From positions 5,209,314 through 5,273,313 of the forward strand of contig OY821740.1 of assembly GCA_963682055.1 (NCBI GenBank): DNA of 64,000 nucleotides, written 5' to 3'. The notes beneath the pieces were generated by a model. It ran no database searches and was not told the origin of the DNA. It was given only the letters and a program-made list of their open reading frames with translations. The DNA comes from Primula veris (taxonomy: Eukaryota; Streptophyta; Magnoliopsida; Ericales; Primulaceae). Positions 36,201 through 47,655 of this stretch are shown here, piece by piece. The position numbers and the translations under genes were made by a program. Position 1 is the first letter of the stretch; every line of letters starts with the position of its first letter.

Positions 36201-39200
36201 AAAATTATGATCTTTTCAAAACAATTATAATATTATACCAAACAAAATTTTTACGTGTATTTTGTATAACAAAAATATTATATTACTCATGTTTTCTAAT
36301 TTAATATATTCATTCAATCAATATATTTTTTAAAAAATTATTTACCCGGATCATATCATTCTATTATAATAAGTAACCCAAGTCAAATGAGCCTGCCAAA
36401 TTTAGTCAATTTTTCCAAAAATAACTATACACTTTTATATTAATTACAATAATATCATACTTTCATAAAAATATAAAAAGTAAAAACTAATAAAATTATT
36501 TATCACTTTTTAACAACCAAATATTCTTTTAAATCTTTGTATATTTTTTTTTGTATTATCCACGTATTTATATCATAACTATATATATTTTCTATATTTT
36601 TATTGTATTACACGCCGTATACGTAACATACGCATGACCACGATTACATGTGTAAACAGATGAAGGTGATAACATTGTCCAATAGTTATTTTATACCAAC
36701 CAAATATTCAATGAAATACTTGACTGCTTAATTTTCTCCCGTACTAGCGTACATACCATGATACGTATGTCAAAATAAGTTTTAAATAGTGCAATGGCAG
36801 ATAAAACATAAATGCATGTTCTCTTGTGCTGTGACAACCTCTTCAAACTGCAATATTTATGAAAGGGGGCATCTGACCGTGTATTTTATATCGTCAGTAA
36901 AACTGTTTTTTTTTTTCTGGACCATTGATATTTTTATATTCAATCTAACGGTGATATACAGATGTGGTTCGAAAGAAATAAAACATAAAAAAAAAAAAAA
37001 AAAAAACTTTACCCCTTTCTCTGTTTCTTGTGTCTATAATCTCCTCCTTCCCCGAATTATTATATTCTGTCTCATTAAATACACACGTTTTTCAGGCCAA
37101 TTCACACCTAAACCTATGTTTACTTTTGATTTGCACAAAATTTGTATTTAGAAATGAATTAGAAGTAGAAAGGTAAGTTAAGTTTATTGACAAATTCTTA
37201 AAATAGATTATTCAAAATTTCAAAAATATAGATCAAATATTTTCCAAATTATTTTGAGTTTCTTTTTAAGATTTCAATAACTTTAGATAATTTGTCTTTT
37301 AAGTTTGATGAATATTGTTTGTGATTTGAGTTTTCATCTAACATGAAAGAATGGAGAAAAATGGAGTTACAGACACTTGCTATGATGCATTTGTGTATTT
37401 TAAATTATTTTATCCTCATATGCTATGATTTAACCATATTTACAAGGGAGTAACTAGATGCGGGTTAAAGGTGACTAAATCACCTCCATATTAAGAAAAT
37501 TGCGAAAAAAATTCACAGATTTTGCTTAGAAGTTGACGATTATATCATTTTATCACCCACTATAATTACAATAAAATACAAACATGCAATTCAGCCCCGC
37601 TCAACTTTAAATCCTATTTCTATCACTGCATATTTATGTTACTTTTTTTAAATTCTTATACATGTACCACATAGTCCATATAAATCTTTGAGTCTTTTGT
37701 TTTGATTCGTTATGTACGGTAGAGCCACTTACAGTAACTTGGCCAGCTTTGGTTAAAATATTTTCCCCGATGGTTCATTTCGAACCAGATGATAATAAAG
37801 TAGCTTGTAACACGTTTTGATTATTAAAGTGATTTAGGGTTGAAACAATTAGTTTTATGAATTAAATTTGGTCTCGAATAGAACTATTTGAAATTGGGGT
37901 TATTTAATTGAATAATTGTTTGTTTTTAAACCAACAATATTAAATCTATATGGATTTTCATTTAAACACGAATGGCTAGATTTCTCTTTGGAATTGAAAA
38001 GCGCATTTAAGTTAAATGGCCTATTTCTTTAATTTACATATTGTGGATCATCATTATTCATTAATTACTATGCACGGGTTTAACTCAAAGTGACACGTAT
38101 CTGTACATATTAGCTGCTGGAACAAACGTTACATGTGTGAGCAGTAACAATATGGAGTACTATATGTTCAAACATAAATAAGCTTGTATTATCATACTAT
38201 AAATAAAATCAACATAAATTTGAGTTCATGTGATAGAGATAATCTGTAAACTTGCCATATTGGCAATCGGTCGAGAGTATTATGAACCGTGTTATATTTT
38301 TAGAAAAAAACTATGTAGCTTTCCAAGTCAGTTCTAAGCCAAAAGTTGAATTGTATAACTTCAATTTTTCCAACACTCTATATGTGAAAATTGGACAAGT
38401 GGGAATGCTACTTTTGAAACATAATATACAGATACTGTTAGACTAACGGGAAAATCCTACACCTAAAACGAAAATAAAGCCGAATTTAAATGATCTATGA
38501 CTACTGGACATGTTTGTTCCAGTATTCAAGCTCTAGTTTCGCTTCTTCTTTTTTCATTATCAAGTTTAATTCACATGTAAATTACTATACGTTTTCATAT
38601 AATTTTCATTTTGTTTTTTTCGCTATATGTTTTCCTTAGTTTCTCACATATTAATTCGTTGAACACTAGGCTGCCGTGACTCGCTATAGCTTACTTTTTT
38701 TTTATTTAATCCCAGTAAAAATCTGCCTCCTAGCTCATCTTCGTATTTGATCTCCAAAATTACACGTATTTTCGTAATGAAAAATTAAATTATAATGGAG
38801 AGAGTATCAAACATTGTATCACCTTAAAATATTGGATGTGACATCATAAGAGCATTCACATCACACTCTTTAAACTCAATTTTCTTTAAATTTGATGAAT
38901 TTATTTGTAAAAAAACATTCACATCACCCTCATATTAAGCTCTCTATCTTCAAGAAGTATCAATATCACTCTTTATAAATGAAAAAAATTAGTTCTACTC
39001 ATCAACCAAAAAGTAATATTTTATTTTGGGTCACATGCACCTTCAATCATGTATTATTTCAACAAAAAATAAATAAATTAAGTCTTAAAATACAATACAA
39101 AAATTAATAAAATATTAATAGAGAGAGTGTTTTGAATATATTGAAAAATCAATTAAAATTTAACTGACTCTCTAAACATAAAAAAAAAAAAAAAAAAAAA

Positions 39201-40474
39201 AAAGATTTTCACTCCTTTTGGATAAATATTTTGGAAAAATTGATGTCAATGCATTTACAGGGTTACTAATAAAAACCATATGCCGGACTTTTGGTGTACA
39301 AGTGTGAAATCATAATCCAGGAACTACAAGTCTACAACCAAAATCAATTTTGCATGGACATGATGTTTTGATGAGTCCATTAATTCCACATCAAAAAGTC
39401 ATTTCAAGCATATATATATTGTCGTCACATGCACTTGATTCTAGAGGAAACTATCATCATATTTTCCGTTTCTTTATATTCCCCTCCAAACGTGTATCAT
39501 GTTAGTTGGGAATTTGGACTTTGTAGGACACGAAATCAATCTTAAGAGTTACCGATCGAGACTATGATAGGTTATTTAAAGAAAATATATATACTAAAAT
39601 AGCTTACCATTCCGTACTACAAAAGTGACTTCTGATTTACGACTTTGACTTTTTTGAATGGAGAAAATGACATGACTATATATATGGTATAAAACTTTAT
39701 TTTAAAGACGTATTGAGGAAATATTTCTTCTGTGTTGTTTTATTGATTTAAGTTGTTCTTTATTGGTACGTAAATGGTAATTACGAATACAAATAACATA
39801 GGTATCAGTATCTGATTGGTTTTTTTTTTTAATACAAACCAACTTTTATTAGAAATTAAAAGTCTTACAATACTTTGAAAAGCGATAAATTACAACCGGA
39901 AACCAGTAATCAACCCAATTACAAAACTGGAGAAATATGTTTTAAAAGAAATTTTATTTTGAAAAATATTTCTTGCTATTAGCCTCATCTCTTATCATGT
40001 TTCAATAAACAAAACATATCTCATTGGTTTTGTTAATTTGTTAGGACTATAGGTAATGGATTACGCTACTAAAGTCTCCATTTAGTCACTAAATTTGTTC
40101 ATGAATAAATGTCATTTATAAAAATACGTACTGACCTACAAAATTTTCATATCTAGATTCTAGAAAAAAAAAAAAAATTACGTATTTCATGATTAAAAGT
40201 TTAAAACTATATGATCAAATTATTAAACTTTTTATTTCTTCAATTTAGATATGAAAAAATTATATGTCATAGTTATATATATTTCCGCATATGACATTTA
40301 TTTATGGACATGCATATATTATATAGGATATCACAAGCGTAACTTAAATATAAAAAAAAACTATAGCTACGTAAAAAAAAAGGTTAAAGTAAAACAGTTC
40401 AATTTCTCTTTCCAATATATGCTAATTAGCGCTACAACTGTTCCCACCCTTTTAACGGCTAGTAATTGTATCGA
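33271..40474. other. Long intergenic stretch between XIP-3 and XIP-4
   Basis: Over 7 kb of AT-rich DNA with no gene I can support. It contains a conserved array block at 36640-36730, a downstream block at about 39490-39625 (compare 20105 and 27735), poly(A) runs at about 36988-37006 and 39180-39203, and MITE-like fragments near 38740-39180. Open frames are short, compositionally skewed and lack recognisable domains. Confidence 0.55.
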
Positions 40475-43400
40475 TCAAGATCTTAATTTTAATGCTAACG
40501 CTTTCAGAATATTCCCAAATTCATGTATATTCTCATCTGGCTGCAAGTGGTCATCCGTTATGATCCTCGTATATGCAAAAAATACTACGGAAGCCATGGC
40601 AGGTGCAACCCAAAAGATCCAATGCTGGTTCCACAATTCCCCACTTCTAACAATTGCGGGGCCCAAACACCTCGCAGGGTTCATCCCAGCCCCCGAATAA
40701 CCTTTCACACCCGTCACTGTACTCGAAATGAAAATATTAATCCCCACAATTATTCCAATGGCGGCACTAACCACAATCCCACCAAATTTTTTGGCTATTT
40801 TTATATCAAAGGCGATCCATCTCAAAGCGTATAAGTAAACAAAGCAACATATGAGCTCAAGGTAAAAGGCTTGGGTCAATCCAAGTTTACCTATCGTGCA
40901 ACCTCCCAACGAATACTTACTTTCGATATCTCTACTCAAGACTACCTTCAACGCTAGAGCCCCTAAAGTGGCACCAATACATTGAGCGAAAATGTATATT
41001 AAGGCCCGTGAAAGAGAAATAAGGCCCATAAGCCCGGTAGACAGGCTAATAACTGGGCTGAGTTGTCCTCCGGATATGGGCATAATGGCAAGGACTAGAA
41101 ATGCAATTGTAGTACCCATTAGGATCGACATTATGAGAATTGGTGCACCCCCAATGTCGGTTTCAAGGGTAGATATGGCTATCGTGCCGTTCAGAAATAT
41201 AAGAATGGCCGAGGCCATGAGCTCCGCTAGTGCTGCTTTCCATACCTAATAATAAAAATTGAGGTCTGTAGTGATCTTAAGAAATTAATACGGAAAAAGA
41301 TACATAAAAAGAAATGGGAAAGACGGTTTGTTAAAGAGTACACCTAATGGAGAACTTATTATAAGATACAATACAACACATTAATTACCATTTTGTTAAT
41401 ATTTCATCTCCTTAGACATCTTTGTTAAACGCTCTCTACCATAGGAATTTCTTTAAAAATGAAAACCACCGTATACAGTTAGAGATTGAATTCTCACAAA
41501 CTAAAGTACAATCAAACCATTCTCAGTTAATATCTAACCTTCATGTAAAATAAAAAAATATATTAGGCCTTAACTTAAAGCCAAACTTCTCCCTCGAACC
41601 CCTCGGAGTCACCTCTTATCGACCATTGAAGAGTAAGATTAAAATTTCTCTCCGACTATTGCTACAGCTACAGGCTACAAGCTTCCATTCATAAACACAA
41701 AAGGAATATGATTCTAATTTATAACTCAAATTACTATTGATGTTGCTATTTTTGTTAAACTTGTCAATTGTGATATGTCTTATTCAAGTTCATATGTCTT
41801 CTTCTAAAAGGAAAATGCTAAGAGGAAAAAACCAAAAGCACAGTAGACCACTTTGATTTCATATTAGATTTCATTAGTCACTATATCAAGACATTCAAGG
41901 AAACAGAGATAGTTATTAATTTGTACTTGCTCAATATAGTTTGCCCTTGTTCGACATGAATGTTAGTCTGTTACTATTGTGTGATTTCAGTACATTATGT
42001 TGAATCAAATTATATTATATAAATGGATTTGTGACTTCCTTTTCTGTCATGTGTAGGGAAGCGGGAACTAAAAATCAACCTTGGCGGAGACGAAGTCGCT
42101 TAAACCCAACCTTTCACCTAAAGTTATTTGCGGTGTTTGCTTCTGCTTTTCCTCAACATCTTTCACCTGATTTGAATATTCAAACCTTTCACCCAAACTA
42201 GCTTGTGGTGCATGCTTCTTTTCTTTCTCGACACTTTTACCCTGACCTGAATTTCCACTGATGCAAAGAAAATTGATTGTAATAAGTTGTTTTCTTCCTA
42301 CCTAATTCCTAAAGAAGACTAGTTCTAAATGAATAAAAGAGACAGACCTAAATTTCAAAAAGTTGATGAGTATTTAAATTCCAAAAATATACTGAGTATC
42401 TACTTCTATCAATATATATTCTTCTCTTTAAAAGTTGTTAGGACCAGATTTCTGGTCTAAATTCTATTTGTTGTCTAATGATTTTCACTAAATAATCCTA
42501 TCTGTTTATTATGAACTAAGACAGATTTGTTAGGTTTCAAGCAATGTTGCAACCTCAGTTACAACCTACTGAGACAACTGTTGTTAGGTTACAAGCAATG
42601 TTACAACCTCAGTTACAACCTATGTTGATAGGTTTCTACAACCTGCTGAGACAGCGTTGGTGGTTTCAAGTACCAGTTGCAACCTCAGTTGCAACCACAG
42701 TTCCAACCTGCTGTTCTGCAGAATTCTGTCTTGTTCTGTAAATCTGCATAACTGTTCTTTATTGATTATTATTTGTTCTACAGTATGCAGGATATATTCT
42801 CATATGATCTTAAACCTGCGTAAATTGAGAATATCAAAGTGGTAAAGAAAGATGTTTCCTAAAAAATATAAGGAGATTAGTTTATAAAAATATGTTTCCT
42901 TTTAAATCTATATCTCTATTCTTATGCAAATCTTTATCACTTGTTTCAATCTTTGTTCCTTATCATATTCAGTAAAGATAAGTTTAAAGATTGAATGTAA
43001 TATGGGGTTAGGTGTTTCATATATATATGGAAAGATATTATCTCTAAAAGATATTATATTTATATGTTTCCTAGTTATATGAAAAAACTAACTCCTACTT
43101 TCAAGCTAGTTATTTTAACAGGTATTAACTTATGAAGATTGATGTCAATCCTACAAAAGGCAGACGTGCAATATGGAGAGATTGAAGCCAATCAAAAGAA
43201 GTCAAAAGCAATCATAAAAAGTCTTGAAGCAAGAAGATTGTTTTTACTTATAAATAGTTAATAACTTAGCTTGTAAAAAGGTGTGTGTTCTAAATTATAA
43301 AGAACACATTCTTGAGAGAATACACGTGAGCTTTAAATAAGAAAACAATGGTGGGATGCCATTGATTTATATTTGATAGTTATAGAGTAGAAGCAATATA

Positions 43401-44239
43401 GAGATAGGCAGAAAAACCTAGAGGGAGTCTAAGAGTTTTTCATTAAGACTTGAGTCCTATATTGTAAGTTTTTATAATATCATAATCTGGGTAAGTGCCC
43501 CGGAGACGTAGCCTAGTTAGGTGAACTCCGTTGTTAAATGTGCTTGTGTTCACTTTAAGTACATTTAACGTTTTACAGTTCTGTCCATTAAATACACTTG
43601 GTTCCAACCTGTGGTTACAACCTCACTTGGAACCTAACTGCAAAACTGTAACTAGAACAGCGGATAGGAATTTCAAAAGTCTTTTCTTATAGATTTGTCA
43701 AAAACATGAAACCGAAAAATGTGAGAGGGTGTACATTAACATTTGACAAATGGTTACCAACAGATCTAATCCGGTTTGATCTGACGACAAAATAAACGTT
43801 TTCTCACTTAGTTCAGAGATCACCACAAGTCCCTAACAATATTAGAAATGTTTCCCCTCTTTAGATCACTATTGAAAAAAATTGGTCAGACACAATGGTA
43901 AAAGAGAAGAAAAACAAGTAGACAACTCAAAAAAAATATGAGCAAACAACACTAAATCACAACTGAATGGTATCTGAAACCTCAACTAAATCACAACCAA
44001 ACAAGGCATTGTTGAAGTAAAGGTATATATATAGGGGGCCATACAACAATAAAGAACCGTTGGTATATATTTCTTTACTAAGATTCTGCATGAATATTAT
44101 GATCAAACAACACAAGAAGGGAAGGGAATGGTAGTGAGAGAACAAAATAAATCACTCACCTTGATTGTATTGAGAAGGAGAAGAATTTGCTTCGATACAA
44201 TTCATTTTCAACATCTATAACTATTGAATGATCGGACAT
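40475..44239 (-). CDS. XIP-4: X intrinsic protein aquaporin, SPV/NPARC, shortened loop
   Basis: MIP-family channel of the XIP subfamily. Exons are 44160-44239, 42080-42257 and 40475-41245, giving 342 residues. Exon 1 is short (starts MSDHSIVIDVENE) with one histidine and no repeat. Exon 2 is longer than in the paralogues because its end module occurs twice (QASLGERFEY and QITLGERLGL). Exon 3 begins VWKAALAELM. The first pore motif is SPV (residue 149) instead of NPV or NPI; the second is a standard NPARC (275-279) with Arg278. Between GGCT and QAFYLE the loop has about 11 fewer residues than XIP-5. Intron 1 is swollen by a solo LTR. The frame is open throughout, so it is probably functional. 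Confidence 0.9.
42436..43838 (+). mobile_element. Probable solo LTR in XIP-4 intron 1
   Basis: A segment of about 1.4 kb with ends TGTTAGG and CCTAACA. Without it, intron 1 would be about 500 bp, close to the other copies. The 43480-43620 part (GCCCCGGAGACGTAGCC then TTGTGTTC) looks like the R-U5 end of a plant Copia LTR. Flanking pentamers AAAGT and ATATT do not match, so a target duplication is not shown and the assignment is less sure than for 15467-16715. It includes repeated CAACCTCAGTTACAACCT motifs near 42545-42710. Confidence 0.6.
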
Positions 44240-45440
44240 GTTTACCAAAAAGATCAGTCAGATAAACCTTTTTCCTCTTTTCGTGACATAGTACAAGGTA
44301 TACTTATAATAAATGCATGCAGGTCTCTCGGTATCCAGGTAAAGCATAAAAAGAAAAAAAAATGTTCAAAGAGATGCTCAAAACGGGAATATCGATGAGT
44401 TAATTTCTTTGGTTTCTCTGGCAACTTATGTTTATAATGTAAACCTATGTCTTCTTGTGAGTTGAACTTTGATGCAACTCATTTAAACAATAGTACTCAT
44501 ATAGATACTTAAACGAAAATGTGGTTGTGGTGATGTTCGAAGTGATTGAGTCCTTTAAAAGAGATTTATCAAGTTGTTTGCTTCAGAACTATAACGCGGA
44601 ACAAGAAGCATTTTATCATATAAAACCCAGCAAAGATTGAATATATTTCTTTTCCTGGAGCGATTAGTTCTGGAATTATCGCAGCCTATAACTCTACGTT
44701 GTTCTACCCTCTTGTCGCATATTGATAACGAATCAATGATGAGGATGAGAGAATAATAATTTAGTTTCTAGCTTTTGTCTCTCTCAATAAAATAAAGGCC
44801 TTTTGGTATAACTATATGTCTTTTCATAAAATGTTAATAAAATATCAATTTTCAAATGGATGGGAAAATGTCAATAAACTAACGCGTAATATATACGCCT
44901 AAACAAATAAATATTCTATTCATATCTGCAATGTCAATTTATTTTTCCTCCATCAAACAAGAACAAAGGCGTTTTACTTCGAGAAGAACATGGCATCTTG
45001 CCCGGATATTACTTTCAGCCTTGTTCATTCTCATGTCATTGTGAACATAAACTAGTATGCAAATGTCAAGAACTATATTAGAAAATAATTTATTAAGAGT
45101 AGTTGGAATCTAAATCGCTATCTTGATATTTTCTATGTTGAGGTCTAAGTTTTTGGATATTTTTACATGTATTGCTTTTGTGGTTTTGGCTAATGCCGCT
45201 GTCTATAATGCTCAAAACTTCAAGAGAAAGAGAAAAAAACTATGCTAATTCATTCAGTCATGAAAGCAGTTGATGTTAGAAAACAATTCTATTTCACGCA
45301 TCAACGACACACCCACTCTCATCGCGCTGTAAGAAGCTTCCCTCTGTCATCAAAGGAATCGGTCCTTTGACAATAATTATTATTGGAGGAATTCCATATA
45401 AGTACTTTTACCAACTTATATTTCTTTCAGATATCTTGAT
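44240..45440. other. 5' flank of XIP-4, no gene seen
   Basis: Non-coding. The conserved TGCCAACTT and TATA block of XIP-1 to -3 is not recognisable here. A TATTATAAG at about 44301-44309 is a possible but unsupported TATA box. Confidence 0.5.
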
Positions 45441-47073
45441 AATTTCATATTACTCATAGATACTATTTTTTAATTATTTAGTTTTATTTACTAAATGGTC
45501 ATACAAACCAAAATATAATATACATATTTTATCTCTCTGCAAACCCAAAAAAATAGTTTTAAATTACAACAGAATTCTATAAAACAAAAAAAAAATCATA
45601 AAAAAATCACAAAAATCACAAAAACTATAAAAAATCATAAAAAATCACAAAAACTTATAAAAATCACAAAAAATTATTAAAAATTATTAAAAAAATCAAA
45701 AAAATTATAAAAAATCACAAAAAATCACAAAAAATTATAAAAAAAATAACAAAAATCAGAAAAAATTAAAAAATTATTAAAAATGGAAAAAATCACAAAA
45801 ATAAAAAGAATTATAAAAAAATGAAAAAATCATAAACTTTTTAAAAAATTACAAAAAATATATAATTTTTCTTTGTCAATATAACACTTTTTATACCGAA
45901 AAGTGAATTTTTTTTATACAAAAAAATGGTTTTTCCATGAAAATGTACTCTTTTTTTAATCTAAATGAGCTGAAAGTGCATCTAATTCAGTTAAAAATAT
46001 ATATAGTTCAGTCAAAAACGTATATAGTTCAATGAAAGTGCATATAGTTCAGTCGAAAGTGTATATAGTTAGTCAAAAATGCATAAAATTGAGTCGAAAT
46101 TGCATTCAATTCAGCTGAAAGTACATCTAGTTCTGTTGAAATTGCATATAATTCAGTCGAAAGTAAATATAGTTCAATAAAAGTGAGTATGCTTATATTT
46201 CAGCTAAAAGTGCATCTGGTTCAGGTGAAAGTACATCTGGTTCAGCTTAAAGTGCATCTAATTTAGTGGAAAGTGTATATAGTTAAGTCAAAAGTGCATA
46301 TAGTTTAGTCGAAAAGTAATATAGTACAGTCGAAAGTGCATATAATTCTATTAAAAATGCATCTAATTCAACTAAAAGTGCATCTGGTTCAACTGAAAGT
46401 GTATATGGTTAAGACAAAAGTGCATCTAGTTCAATAAAAGTGCATATCGTTCTGTAAAACCTGCATCTAGTTTAACTAAAAATGCATCTCGTTCAGCTGA
46501 AAGTGCATATAGTTCAGCTAAAAGTGAATCTGGTTCAGTCGAAAGTACATCTAGTACGGTCGAAAGTGCATAAAGTTCAATAAAAGTGATTTTTTTTGTG
46601 ATTTTTTCTAATTTTTTTATAATTTTGTGATTTTTTTCATTTTTTTTATAATTTTTTGTCATTTTTTATAAATTTTTTATTTTTTTTATAATATTTTGTG
46701 ATTTTTTTCGTTTTTTATAATTTTATGTGATTTTTTTCATTTTTTATTTTTTTTTTGTAATTTTTTAAAAAATTTGTGATTTTGTATTTTTTGTGATTTG
46801 TTTTTCTATGTGATTTTTTTATTTTTATTTTCATTTTTTGTGACTTTTTGTGATTTTTTTTTTTAAAAATTATTTTTTTTGTTTGATTTTTTTCATTTTT
46901 ATAATTTTTGTTATTTTTACAATTTTTTGTGATTTTTTTCCATTTATTTTGATATTTTTTGCATTTTATATAATTTTATGTGTTTTTTTTTCCATTTTTT
47001 GTGAAATATGTGTACGGCGTTTTGGTAAATAAAATAAATAATTAAAAAATGTTACTTATAGGAAATATGAACT
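45441..47073. mobile_element. Foldback element A with minisatellite core
   Basis: About 1.6 kb. The two ends are inverted repeats of about 55 bp (TTTTTAATTATTT, then TTTATTTAC, then CATACA, read inward from each end). Inside them the left arm is A-rich with many ATCACAAAAA units (about 45585-45860) and the right arm is its T-rich counterpart with TTTTTGTGATTTTT units (about 46590-47010). A 21-bp minisatellite lies between the arms. A second, shorter copy without the minisatellite is at 50919-51420 in the opposite orientation, which shows the element is mobile. No transposase or clear target duplication is seen. Confidence 0.75.
45968..46590. repeat. 21-bp minisatellite, about 30 degenerate units
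   Basis: Repeat of approximate form AGTTCAGTCGAAAGTGCATAT with many substitutions. Because 21 is a multiple of three, the minus strand reads as seven-residue repeats (ELYALSA, ERDAFLV and similar) over about 75 codons at 46426-46662. Stops break this elsewhere in the array, so I do not call a gene. Confidence 0.9.
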
Positions 47074-47655
47074 TATGGAGGTAGCTAGGAGTAATATATG
47101 TTCAAAAGTGATACATATCGGGCATTATTTGATTATTATTTCTTTAATCCAGTAGCATTCTTTTTCGATAATAAAACTCAATTTTCAACGTAAAACATAA
47201 ACTTGAAGACTAAAATATAAGTATTATATACTCCTACTGGACTGAAATATCTGTCACTGAATATAGGACATATGAATAACTTTTTTTAATAAGAATGAAT
47301 AACTTACGTTTGTCTAAAATTTGAAAACTAAGACCGATTAGACAAAAGCAAACGTATTCTGACTTATCATATGATCCAAACAAATACTGTAAGTTATAAC
47401 CAATAGCAGTCTATGCTGCTGAACCCGACTGTACTTATTCATCCGGGATTGGAAACGTCTGTGCAGTAGAAGAAGTGTAGAAGTAAAGGAAAAGTTCTCA
47501 TTGGTATATATATGCATGGATTATATAGAAAAACTGGTATCTTTTTACCAATTCCTCTTCAGCAAACATTCTGCATAAATAAAATATTTCTTGACAAAAT
47601 TCACACTAGATATATGAATAGTTTAATCACCATCTTCTTCTGAGCTAATTCTTTT
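47074..47655. other. 3' flank of XIP-5, no gene seen
   Basis: AT-rich non-coding sequence between foldback element A and the XIP-5 stop codon. Confidence 0.6.

Noticed and set aside
46426..46662. 78-codon heptad-repeat protein
   Set aside because: Product of a 21-bp minisatellite; stops interrupt the same frame in neighbouring units and there is no promoter context.
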